Shown here: positions 17,506 through 25,345 of the stretch, piece after piece | Numbering within the stretch: the first letter of the stretch is position 1 | Layout: each line of letters starts with the position of its first letter | DNA from: Sinorhizobium sp. A49 | GTDB lineage: Bacteria; Pseudomonadota; Alphaproteobacteria; Rhizobiales; Rhizobiaceae | Direction of reading: 5' to 3' | DNA: 64,000 bases | Assembly (NCBI RefSeq): GCF_002002725.1 | Contig: NZ_MUNW01000050.1 | Span: 203,273 to 267,272 of the forward strand | Position numbers and translations under genes: made by a program | The notes under the pieces: generated by a model | Database searches by the model: none | Told to the model about the DNA's origin: nothing | The model's input: only the letters and a program-made list of their open reading frames with translations

Positions 17506-18455
17506 TTGCGCACCGCTCCGAAGGTGATGCCGCGCAGCAATTGTTTGCGTAGCAGAATGGTGAAAACCAGGATCGGGACCAGGAAGATGGTCGTGCCCGC
17601 CGCGACTGCCGGCCAATCCTGGCCGCCTTCGCCGATGATGGTCGGGATGAACGGCGGCGCTGTCTGCGCCTGGCCCGAGGTCAGGAGTGCCGCGAAAGCA
17701 TATTCGTTCCAGGCAAAGATCAGGCAGAAGATGGCGGTCGCGGCGATGCCCGTGGTTGCCTGTGGCAGCACAACCTTTCGAAACGCCTGCAGCCGGGTGT
17801 AGCCGTCGATCATCGCGGCTTCCTCGTATTCCCGCGGGATTTCGTCGATGAAGCCCTTGAGCAGCCAGACGGCGAGCGAGACGTTGACGGCGGTGTAGAG
17901 CAGGATCATGCCGAGCGCGGTGTCAGACAGGCCAAGCTCACGGTACATAAGGTAGATCGGGATCGCGACGGCGATCGGCGGCATCATGCGCGTCGACAGG
18001 ATGAAGAACAGCAGGTCGTCGGCAAGCGGCACCTTGAAGCGCGAGAAGCCGTAGGCCGCCAGCGTTCCGAGGAAGACGGCAAGGAAGGTCGAGCCGAACG
18101 CGATCACCAGCGAATTGACAAAGCGCGGCAGGAAGTTCGACGGACCGGCGATCACCATGTTGCGCTTGCGGGTGACCTCGTCGCAGGTGCTGGTCGGTTC
18201 CGGCAGGGCGGCGATGTAATCAGGCGTCTGCCGCGTCCTCGTCGTGAAGAGGTTGCAATAGCCCTCCAGCGTCGGCGTAAAGACGATCTTGGGCGGATAG
18301 CTGATGGAGTCCGGTGGTGACTTGATGCTGGTCAGGAAGATCCAGACGAGTGGGATCAGCGTGATCAGGGCGTAGACGATGACGATCGTGCCGGCCACGC
18401 GTTTGCTGGTGTCGCTCGGCGCGACGACCGAATGGGCGGTGTTGGCGGAGCTCAT
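17502..18455 (-). CDS. ABC transporter permease, CUT1 family (MalG-like)
   Basis: An inner-membrane permease of 317 residues with six predicted helices. The EAA loop EYEEAAMIDGYTRLQAFRKVVLP lies near residues 204-226 and contacts an ATPase. A cysteine-containing periplasmic loop between helices 1 and 2 (about residues 45-85) is longer than usual for MalG-type permeases. The start is the ATG at 18455, overlapping the upstream permease stop by 4 bp. The larger open frame to 18830 is out-of-frame antisense-like sequence and is not used. Confidence 0.92.
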   Translation of the reverse strand: MSSANTAHSVVAPSDTSKRVAGTIVIVYALITLIPLVWIFLTSIKSPPDSISYPPKIVFTPTLEGYCNLFTTRTRQTPDYIAALPEPTSTCDEVTRKRNMVIAGPSNFLPRFVNSLVIAFGSTFLAVFLGTLAAYGFSRFKVPLADDLLFFILSTRMMPPIAVAIPIYLMYRELGLSDTALGMILLYTAVNVSLAVWLLKGFIDEIPREYEEAAMIDGYTRLQAFRKVVLPQATTGIAATAIFCLIFAWNEYAFAALLTSGQAQTAPPFIPTIIGEGGQDWPAVAAGTTIFLVPILVFTILLRKQLLRGITFGAVRK

Positions 18456-19408
18456 CGTTGTTTCACCTTGTTGAGGGCTTTGACGTAGATGTTGGCAAGG
18501 CCGAACACCGCGACGAAGAGAATGATCGCGAAGGCGGAAGCCCGACCGGTTGCCCAGCTTTCGAAGGCCGCACGCTTGAGCGTGATCGAGGCGACTTCGG
18601 TGACGGACCCGGGCCCGCCGCCGGTCAGCAGCGTCACCATGTCGAACATCTTGAAGTTCTCGATGCCGCGGAAAAGAACCGCGAGCATGATGAAGGGAAG
18701 GGCCATCGGTACGGTGATCGACCAGAACTGCCGCCAGGCAGAGGCGCGGTCGACTTCGGCAGCCTCGTAGATGTAATCGGGGATCGAGCGCAGCCCGGCG
18801 AGGCAGATCAGCATCACGTAGGGCGTCCACATCCAGGTATCGACGATGATGATCGCCCAGGGCGCCAGCGAGACGTCGCCGAGCATCCGGATCTCCGAGG
18901 TCGGAATGCCGGTGACCATCGAGGCGGCATAGGCGAAGAGGCCGATCTGCGGCTCATAGAGGAAGCGCCAGAAATTGCCGACGACGGCCGGCGAAAGCAT
19001 CATCGGGATGAGGATGATCGTCGTCCAGAAGGCGTGGCCGCGAAACTTGCGATCGATGAGATAAGCGAGCGCAAAGCCGATGACGGTCTGCAGCACGATC
19101 GTCCAGAAGACGAAATGCGCCGTGGTCTGCATCGCCTGCCAGATCTCAGGATCGGTCAGAACGCGTTCGTAGTTTCTAAGGCCGACGCCTTCGACGGCTG
19201 CGTTCGGCCGGTTGGCGCGATAGTTGGTGAAGGACAGATAGATTGCCCAGAGCAGCGGAAAGATATTGATCGCCAGCAGCAGGGTGATGGCGGGCGCGAT
19301 GAAAGCCCAGGCGATCGCCCTGTCGGAGAGGCCGCGTACCCGCCGGGCGATCGGCGCCGGCGTCGCCATCGCGGCCGTCTCGGCGATGGAGGAATGGGAA
19401 AGGGTCAA
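18452..19408 (-). CDS. ABC transporter permease, CUT1 family (MalF-like)
   Basis: An inner-membrane permease with six helices and the EAA loop YIYEAAEVDRASAWRQFWSITVP. The annotated start is a TTG at 19408, because AGGTG lies 5 nt upstream. The ATG at 19369 (MATPAPIARR) is a plausible alternative giving 305 residues. It lies 99 bp after the binding-protein gene and overlaps the next permease by ATGA. With that permease it should form the pore for the operon's three-carbon polyol or ketose substrate. Confidence 0.9.
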   Translation of the reverse strand: MTLSHSSIAETAAMATPAPIARRVRGLSDRAIAWAFIAPAITLLLAINIFPLLWAIYLSFTNYRANRPNAAVEGVGLRNYERVLTDPEIWQAMQTTAHFVFWTIVLQTVIGFALAYLIDRKFRGHAFWTTIILIPMMLSPAVVGNFWRFLYEPQIGLFAYAASMVTGIPTSEIRMLGDVSLAPWAIIIVDTWMWTPYVMLICLAGLRSIPDYIYEAAEVDRASAWRQFWSITVPMALPFIMLAVLFRGIENFKMFDMVTLLTGGGPGSVTEVASITLKRAAFESWATGRASAFAIILFVAVFGLANIYVKALNKVKQR

Positions 19409-19507
19409 GGTGTCACCTGGTCTTTTGGGTCGAGATTGCGCGGCGGCCCGGCCGAAAAACGATCGGGCCGCACTTAGGGGCAAGAATGCCGGCGTGTGGG
19501 ACCGGGA

Positions 19508-20833
19508 TCAGATCTTGCCGTCTTCCTCGAACACCTCGGTCCAATCCTTCACCAGGCCGTCGAGTGCTTCCTTTGCGGTGCCGTTGCCGGCGATCACATA
19601 GTTGTGGACGCGCTTCTGCATGTCCTGGAGCAGGGAGGCGTAGCTCGGCTCGGCCCAGAAATCCTTGACGATCGCCATGGAGTCGAGGAACGCCTGGGCA
19701 TAGGGCTGGCTGGAGGCAAAGCCCGGTGCGTTGACGACGGCCTTCAGGCAGGAGTAGCCGCCGAGTTCCCACCACTTCGACTGCACGTCAGGCTGGGCGA
19801 ACCACTTGATGTACTGAAGCGCTGCATCCCGCTTTTCAGAATAGGACACGACCGATATGCCCTGTCCGCCGAGCTGGGCGAAGTGCGCCTTCTCGGCCGG
19901 ATTGGGGAAGAAACCGATGCGATCGCCGCCGACCTTCTCGTCCTTGTAGAGGCCGGGCCAGGTGAAGGCGAAGTTCATCTGCATCGCCACCTGCCCCGAT
20001 TTGAAGGCATCGGCGGATTCGACCATGTAGACGTTGGAGCTGCCGGGCGGTGTGCAGCAATCGTAGAGCGCCTTGTAGAATTCGAGGCCCTTCACCGCGT
20101 CGGGCGAATTGACGAAGCCTTCCATCTCATAGGGCTTCTTAGGGTTTTCATACTGGAAGCCCCAGTCGTAAAGCACGTTGGTGACACCCATGGTGATGCC
20201 TTCCGAGCCGCGCTCGGTATAGATCGAGGCACCATAGACGGTCTTGCCGTCGACTTCGCGCTTCTGGAAGAACTCGGCGATCTGCTTCAGCTGATCGTAG
20301 GTTTTCGGCGGGCCGAGCTCCCAGCCGTATTTCTCCTTGAATTCCTTCTGCAGTTCCGGCTTTTCGAACCAGTCCTTGCGATAGGTCCAGCCGACGACGT
20401 CACCCATTGCCGGCAGCGCCCAGTAGTTCGGCGTGTTTTTCGGCCATTCCGAGTAACCGACAACGGTCGCCGGCACGAAGTCATCCATCTTGATGCCTTC
20501 CTTGTCGAAGAACTCGTTGAGCTTGACGTAGTGTCCGTTCTCCGCCGCGCCGCCGATCCACTGGCTGTCGCCGATGATCAGGTCGCAGAGTTTGCCTTGG
20601 GAGTTGAGTTCGTTGAGAAAGCGGTCGGCATAGCTGGTCCACGGCACGAATTCGAACTTCATGTCGATCTTGGTCTTGGCGGTGAAATCCTTGGACAGCT
20701 CGACCAGGGCGTTTGCCGGGTCCCAGGCGGCCCAGCACAGCGTCAGTTCTTCGGCCTTGGCCGCATTCGGCAAGGCTGACGACAGGGCAAGCGCCGAGGC
20801 GAGCCCGAGAAGGGCTTTCAATTTCATCTGCAT
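19508..20833 (-). CDS. ABC transporter substrate-binding protein, CUT1 family
   Basis: A periplasmic solute-binding protein of 441 residues. Residues 1-27 form a signal peptide (basic start, LLGLASALALSSAL core, cleavage near AKA-EE). The mature part has the two-lobed cluster-1 fold, and the hinge-region WAAWDPANALVEL and the segment FAFTWPGLY are typical. Two Cys near residue 264 (DCCTPPG) and one at KLCDLIIG are uncommon for this family. It is the first gene of the operon, so its promoter drives the transporter and the DHA kinases. Substrate is inferred as DHA, glycerol or a related polyol from the downstream kinases. Confidence 0.92.
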   Translation of the reverse strand: MQMKLKALLGLASALALSSALPNAAKAEELTLCWAAWDPANALVELSKDFTAKTKIDMKFEFVPWTSYADRFLNELNSQGKLCDLIIGDSQWIGGAAENGHYVKLNEFFDKEGIKMDDFVPATVVGYSEWPKNTPNYWALPAMGDVVGWTYRKDWFEKPELQKEFKEKYGWELGPPKTYDQLKQIAEFFQKREVDGKTVYGASIYTERGSEGITMGVTNVLYDWGFQYENPKKPYEMEGFVNSPDAVKGLEFYKALYDCCTPPGSSNVYMVESADAFKSGQVAMQMNFAFTWPGLYKDEKVGGDRIGFFPNPAEKAHFAQLGGQGISVVSYSEKRDAALQYIKWFAQPDVQSKWWELGGYSCLKAVVNAPGFASSQPYAQAFLDSMAIVKDFWAEPSYASLLQDMQKRVHNYVIAGNGTAKEALDGLVKDWTEVFEEDGKI

Positions 20834-20923
20834 GAGTTCCTCCCAGAACTGAAAAGCCGGCTCCCCGCCAGCGTCGAAACGGTATCGACTTCAATGAATG
20901 CTCACATGAACTCCTCACGTGTC

Positions 20924-20943
20924 ATGTTTAGCAATATGTTTAG
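20924..20943 (-). promoter_or_regulatory. direct repeat ahead of the DHA/polyol operon
   Basis: ATGTTTAG occurs at 20924-20931 and again at 20936-20943, a 12-bp period, in an AT-rich stretch about 90-110 bp upstream of the binding-protein start. On the minus strand a TGTTTAC sequence further upstream (near 20957) faces these copies. This is a candidate regulator-binding and promoter region. No regulator gene is adjacent. Confidence 0.4.
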
Positions 20944-21090
20944 TGAATAGCATTTTTGTAAACAACGCAAGCGGCAATCGTTGCTGCGGTGCACACACGG
21001 TCGGACACCGCGGCCGTGTTGAAAGACGGTTGAAGCGTCTGAAGCGTGCATCCGTTTGGCCCATGAGGTCCCGCGAACCCCGAAATACGA

Positions 21091-21124
21091 CGAGGCCCAA
21101 CCACGTTGCGGTGATTGGGCCTCG
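21091..21124 (-). terminator. hairpin after the carboxynorspermidine dehydrogenase gene
   Basis: CGAGGCCCAA (21091-21100) and TTGGGCCTCG (21115-21124) form a perfect 10-bp stem with a 14-nt loop. It starts 55 bp after the dehydrogenase stop. The U-run is weak on the minus strand (TCGTATTT). Confidence 0.65.
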
Positions 21125-21179
21125 TTTATGCGCCGGCAGGTCGAGCGGAACAGCCTGTCGGATATGAAGGTCTACGGTC

Positions 21180-22421
21180 TCAGGAGAACGTCAAGGCGCG
21201 GTCGCCGTCCGCATCCTTGATGCGGGTCGGAAGCCCGATCCGGTTGAGGATATCGAGGAACGGGCGCGGCGGCAGTTCTTCGACATTGACCATCTGCTTC
21301 ACGTCCCATTCGCCCGATGCGATCAGCATGGCGGCGGCGACCGGCGGGACGCCGGCGGTGTAGGAGATGCCCTGCGATCCGACTTCTTCGAAGGCTTGCC
21401 TGTGGTCGGCCACGTTGTAGATGAAGACTTCGCGTTCCTCGCCGTCCTTCAATCCCTTCACGAAATCGCCGATGCAGGTCTTACCCTGATAGTTCGGTGC
21501 CAGCGACGACGGATCGGGCAGGACTGCCTTGACCACCTTCAACGGCACGACCTCGAGGCCTTCGGCGGTCTTTACCGGCTGCTCCGACAGGAGACCCAGG
21601 TTCTTCAAGACGGTGAAGACGTTGATGTAGTGATCGCCGAAACCCATCCAGAAGCGCACGTCGGCGCCGTCCATGTGTTTCGCCAGCGAATGAACCTCGT
21701 CGTGGCCGGTCATGTAGGCCTTGTACTTGCCGACCACCGGCAGGTCGTATTCCTTGCCGACTTCGAACATCGAATTGGTCTGCCACTGGCCGTTCTGCCA
21801 GGAATAGACGACGCCGGTGAATTCGCGGAAGTTGATCTCGGGGTCGAAGTTGGTGGCGAAATATTTGCCGTGGCTGCCGGCATTGATGTCGACGATATCG
21901 ACGGCGGTGACCTTGTCGAAATACTCATCCTTGGCGAGACGCGCATAGGCGTTGACCACGCCCGGGTCGAAGCCGACGCCGAGGATGGCGGTGACGCCCT
22001 TTTCCTTGCATTCCTGCGCACGCTTCCATTCGTAGTTTCCGTACCACGGCGGCGTTTCGCAGATCTTCTTCGGGTCTTCGTGGATCGCGGTGTCCATATA
22101 GGCAGCACCCGTATCCATGCAGGCACGCAGCACCGACATGTTTACGAAAGCGGAGCCGACATTGATGACGATGCCGGCCCCGGTCTTTTCGATCAGTGCC
22201 TTCGTCGCCTCGACATCCATGGCGTCGAGCGCATGCGCTTCGAGTGTTACGTCGGTCTTCAGGCTCTTCTTTTCGCGGACCGAGGCGACGATCGCGCGGC
22301 ACTTTTCGACCGTTCTGGATGCGATATGGATGTCTCCCAGTACATCGCAGTTCTGTGCGCACTTGTGCGCCACGACCTGAGCCACGCCACCGGCGCCGAT
22401 GATGAGAACGTTCTTTTTCAT
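21180..22421 (-). CDS. carboxynorspermidine/carboxyspermidine dehydrogenase (saccharopine dehydrogenase family)
   Basis: The enzyme condenses aspartate semialdehyde with a diamine (putrescine in rhizobia) using NADPH to give carboxyspermidine. The Rossmann nucleotide motif IIGAGGVAQVVA lies at residues 6-17, and the CMDTGAAYMDTA and GVGFDPGVVNAYA segments are family-like. Its 413 residues fit the family. The start at 22421 (MKKNVLII) follows the pattern of related proteins. The longer frame to 22703 is non-coding-like. It lies downstream of the decarboxylase gene with a hairpin in the 142-bp gap, and together they form the SAM-independent route to spermidine. Confidence 0.9.
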   Translation of the reverse strand: MKKNVLIIGAGGVAQVVAHKCAQNCDVLGDIHIASRTVEKCRAIVASVREKKSLKTDVTLEAHALDAMDVEATKALIEKTGAGIVINVGSAFVNMSVLRACMDTGAAYMDTAIHEDPKKICETPPWYGNYEWKRAQECKEKGVTAILGVGFDPGVVNAYARLAKDEYFDKVTAVDIVDINAGSHGKYFATNFDPEINFREFTGVVYSWQNGQWQTNSMFEVGKEYDLPVVGKYKAYMTGHDEVHSLAKHMDGADVRFWMGFGDHYINVFTVLKNLGLLSEQPVKTAEGLEVVPLKVVKAVLPDPSSLAPNYQGKTCIGDFVKGLKDGEEREVFIYNVADHRQAFEEVGSQGISYTAGVPPVAAAMLIASGEWDVKQMVNVEELPPRPFLDILNRIGLPTRIKDADGDRALTFS

Positions 22422-22520
22422 TTCGGGTGTTTTTTCCTTTTTCTTCGGGGATGAGAGGAGCTTGGAGCGTCGTGCGTTCGGAAGAACGCACCAAGGACGC
22501 TCCAGCCCTTTGATTCCAAT

Positions 22521-22562
22521 GCATCCTGTCCGCCTTCCGAGATTTCGCGGAAGGCGGGATGC
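22521..22562 (-). terminator. stem-loop immediately after nspC
   Basis: CCGCCTTCCG and CGGAAGGCGG form a 10-bp stem, with an outer GCATCC/GGATGC pairing across a small bulge (22521-22539 with 22548-22562). The base starts 2 bp after the nspC stop. There is no U-run, so it may be a processing or attenuation element between the two spermidine genes rather than a full terminator. Confidence 0.45.
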
Positions 22563-22563
22563 T

Positions 22564-23661
22564 TTATGAGAGGCTCTGTTCGTAGTCGGCGAAGGAAAAT
22601 TCGCGGACAAGCCTGACGCTGCCGTCAAGATCTCTGATGGCGATCGACGGCATGCCGACGCCGTTGAACCAGTTCTTCTTGACCATGGTGTAGCCGGCCG
22701 CATCCTGGAACGAGACGCGGTCGCCGACCTTCAACGGATCGGGAAAGCGAAACTCGCCGAAGATATCGCCGGCAAGGCATGACTTGCCGCAGATCATGAT
22801 GCTGTGCGGACCTGCATTCGGCTCGACCTTGGCGCTTTCGCGGTAGATCAGGAGGTCGAGCATGTGCGCCTCGATCGAACTGTCGACGATGGCCAGATCC
22901 TTGCCGTTGTTGAGCGTGTCGAGGACGGTGGTCTCGAGCGTCGTGCTCTTCGTGATCGCGGCTTCGCCGGGCTCGAGATAGACCTGGATGCCATGGCGGC
23001 CGGAAAAAGTCCTCAGGCGCTCGCAGAAGGCATCGACCGGATAATCGTCGCCGGTGAAGTGAATGCCGCCGCCGAGGCTGACCCAGTCGGCGCGGGAAAG
23101 CAGGGCGCCGAACTTTTCCTCGATCTCAGACAGCATCCGGTCGAACAGATCGAAATTCTTGTTCTCGCAGTTGTTGTGAATCATGAAGCCGCTGATGCGG
23201 TCCATCGCGGCCTCGATCCTGTTCGCATCCCATTCGCCGAGCCGGCTGAAGGGGCGGGCGGGGTCGGCAAGGTCAAAACTGGACGAGCTCATTCCGGGAT
23301 TGAGGCGCAGACCGCGGGCAATGCCGGAGGCTTTGTCGGCGAAACGGTCGAGCTGGCCGATCGAGTTGAAGATGATCTTGTCCGCATGGCCGATCACCTC
23401 GTCGATTTCGGTGTCGCCATAGGCGACGCTGTAGGCATGGGTTTCGCCGCCGAATTTTTCGCGCCCGAGGCGCACTTCGTAGAGCGACGAAGACGTCGTG
23501 CCATCCATGTATTCCCGCATCAGATCGAAGACCGACCAGGTGGCGAAACACTTGAGCGCAAGCAGCGCCTTGGCGCCCGACTTTTCGCGCACATAGGCGA
23601 TCTTCTCCATGTTGCGAAGCAGCTTCGCCTTGTCGATCAAATAGTACGGGGTCTGGATCAT
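22564..23661 (-). CDS. nspC: carboxynorspermidine/carboxyspermidine decarboxylase
   Basis: A PLP-dependent decarboxylase of the alanine-racemase fold that converts carboxyspermidine to spermidine. The PLP lysine is K37 in LALKCFATW. The C-terminal CGKSCLAGDIFGEF carries the catalytic Cys-x3-Asp region of this family. The EPGEAA motif binds the PLP phosphate. Length (365 aa) is normal. It follows the 272-residue unknown gene by 49 bp and precedes the dehydrogenase gene, so the three genes probably form one transcript. Confidence 0.92.
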   Translation of the reverse strand: MIQTPYYLIDKAKLLRNMEKIAYVREKSGAKALLALKCFATWSVFDLMREYMDGTTSSSLYEVRLGREKFGGETHAYSVAYGDTEIDEVIGHADKIIFNSIGQLDRFADKASGIARGLRLNPGMSSSSFDLADPARPFSRLGEWDANRIEAAMDRISGFMIHNNCENKNFDLFDRMLSEIEEKFGALLSRADWVSLGGGIHFTGDDYPVDAFCERLRTFSGRHGIQVYLEPGEAAITKSTTLETTVLDTLNNGKDLAIVDSSIEAHMLDLLIYRESAKVEPNAGPHSIMICGKSCLAGDIFGEFRFPDPLKVGDRVSFQDAAGYTMVKKNWFNGVGMPSIAIRDLDGSVRLVREFSFADYEQSLS

Positions 23662-23710
23662 GATGTGCCTTGTGTCTTCAGAAGCTTGTGGTGTCGGTGG
23701 AACGAGGGGG

Positions 23711-24529
23711 CTATCTGACGGTCAGCCCGAGCGCTCGCCGTTTCATCGTACGGGCGGCAAGCGAGATATTGACCGAGCGCTTCGAGCGGTAATTCGTAGC
23801 CAACGTTGCGACATCGCCCGCCTCGTCGATCATTGGCGCCGTGGGCAAACGCTCGGGCAGGCAAGCGCTGTTTGCCGCCGACGCCGGACAGAACAGCTCT
23901 CCTCTCACCGAGCCGAGCCAGATCATTTCGTGCTCGGGCGACCGCCTGACAACGGCCGCAGCCTCAAGAAAATCCGCTTGAGCGACGGCATCCTGCGGGT
24001 CGAGACGAAGGCGTTCCTGGCTGGCGTGGATCGCTGTCGCAATCCCATGCAGATCCGATTTGGGCCTGCGCCACAGCAGATATCGCCCGTCGATCAGGTC
24101 GATATACTCGTCGAGCATGGCGACGGGCAGCAGTTCTTCGGCAAACTGGCCGAAGAACTGGAAGGGATCCGCGGAGCAGGCCGGCTCGCGGCTTGCGCCG
24201 CTGCCCTCTGACGCTTCTGGCTCGAAGTCGACAATGCGGGCGACCGAAACGGCGATTTGCGGCCAGTTCGAAAGCGCCTGATCGGCCAAGCGCGGCATGA
24301 GCCCGGCGTGCGACCAGAGCGAATGGATGACGGCAAGGCTGACGCGCGCTGTTGAGTTGAATTCGAAATGCTCAGGGCTGCATGCGCCGGCCGCCCGTCG
24401 TGCGCCTTCCAGCGTGTCGCAATCGAAGAGGTCGGCAAGCGCCGCCGGGCTCTCGCCGAATGCGGATGCGATGTCCAGCTCGGTAAACACGCCCGAGTGC
24501 CAGCTGTCAGTTTGCGGGAGATTTTTCAT
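23711..24529 (-). CDS. unknown protein upstream of nspC (272 aa)
   Basis: A soluble protein of unknown family, helical in the first half (DIASAFGESPAALADLF, STARVSLAVIHSLWSHAGLM) with no signal or membrane segment. The segment EMIWLGSVRGELFCPASAAN has buried hydrophobics and two Cys that could be structural. The start is the ATG at 24529 (MKNLPQTD). A TTG at 24580 would add 17 residues. Its position 49 bp before nspC suggests co-transcription with spermidine synthesis, but no function can be read from it. Confidence 0.7.
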   Translation of the reverse strand: MKNLPQTDSWHSGVFTELDIASAFGESPAALADLFDCDTLEGARRAAGACSPEHFEFNSTARVSLAVIHSLWSHAGLMPRLADQALSNWPQIAVSVARIVDFEPEASEGSGASREPACSADPFQFFGQFAEELLPVAMLDEYIDLIDGRYLLWRRPKSDLHGIATAIHASQERLRLDPQDAVAQADFLEAAAVVRRSPEHEMIWLGSVRGELFCPASAANSACLPERLPTAPMIDEAGDVATLATNYRSKRSVNISLAARTMKRRALGLTVR

Positions 24530-25126
24530 TGCATGCTGTCGAGAACTTAGAGCCTGCTCGCTATCAGGAAGTCCGCTCAAAGCGGCGCGAGGCGGCGATC
24601 GATTTCATCGTCTCAGCCAGTAGGGAGATGGCTGGGATGGCGTGACATGCCCCGGTCGCGCACGATAAAAGCCGCGGCCGGGTTACGATCCCGCTTTGAG
24701 GCGCACGGGTTCTCGAAGGGCATATGAAGTCACGATCAACATGCCACTATCGTAAATGCGACGGCGCGTATGTCAAGGCGATGCGCCCGATGTGCGCAAC
24801 CGCCGCACCTTCGTCGGCCCTTTGGCCGTTGGTGGGGTAGCGGCCTTTGTCCGATCTCGGCCGCGAACGGCCAGCGACCGTCGTGCCGTCGCCGAGTTGA
24901 ACGGAAACCCGGCGAAGTCTGCCCCCGCGAACTCTGCATTGGCCGTCGCCCGGAACCAGAGGTGGTCCCATGCAGGCGCGCCTTCCGCGGAACCAAAAAC
25001 GGGCAGGGCGTCATGGGCAGAAAAAAATCCCGGTGGCTACGGGAATATTGGAAGAGCGATCCCGCTCCGGCATGAGTTCTGGTTTTGCATTGATTGAGAA
25101 CCGGGCACCGAGCTGTCACATTATCG
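24530..25126. other. 597-bp intergenic stretch; one strong hairpin, no gene seen
   Basis: I see no convincing coding frame here. CCCGGTCGCG (24651-24660) and CGCGGCCGGG (24673-24682) form a 10-bp stem with one G-U pair and a 12-nt loop. Next to it AGCCAG...CTGGCT-like repeats give a smaller hairpin (24615-24634). The stretch should contain the promoter for the minus-strand polyamine genes. Confidence 0.4.
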
Positions 25127-25236
25127 GGGTCGCTCGACGCGCAGCCATCCTCCCGGCTGCGAGAGCGATGTTCCCTCTGGAGGTCATACACCTCTCAATT
25201 TGAGGCCGCCGTCTGAACGGTGGCCTTTTTCTTTTT
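25127..25236 (+). ncRNA. candidate small RNA with C-rich loop and intrinsic terminator
   Basis: About 105 nt with three ordered stem-loops. Hairpin 1 (25130-25168) has outer stem TCGCTC/GAGCGA and perfect inner stem CGCAGCC/GGCTGCG around the loop ATCCTCCC, which is complementary to Shine-Dalgarno sequences. Hairpin 2 pairs GAGGT (25180-25184) with ACCTC (25190-25194). Hairpin 3 is a strong terminator. A weak promoter (TTGAGA 25094-25099, CATTAT 25119-25124, 19-bp spacer) fits a start near 25130. C-rich anti-Shine-Dalgarno loops are a feature of several alphaproteobacterial sRNA families. I cannot assign it to one. It could instead be a leader of the lacI operon, but the operator lies downstream of the terminator. 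Confidence 0.5.
25203..25236 (+). terminator. strong Rho-independent terminator
   Basis: AGGCCGCCGT (25203-25212), loop CTGA, and ACGGTGGCCT (25217-25226, one G-U pair) are followed by TTTTCTTTTT. No protein gene precedes it on the plus strand, which points to an RNA gene. Confidence 0.85.
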
Positions 25237-25300
25237 GGCACCTCAACAGGACCGGCAAAACCACATCCAAAATCGCACGGACTTGCGGACTCGAAATCTC

Positions 25301-25318
25301 CGTGGTAACGTTCCCACG
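25301..25318 (+). promoter_or_regulatory. LacI-family operator upstream of its own gene
   Basis: CGTGGTAACGTTCCCACG is an 18-bp dyad with one mismatched pair, centred on AACGTT, ending 27 bp before the LacI start. It shares the core GGNAACGTTCCCA with the perfect palindrome at 26430-26449, which supports autoregulation by the encoded LacI protein. Confidence 0.7.
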
Positions 25319-25345
25319 AGTTCATGCCATGGGAGGGCGTGTTTG

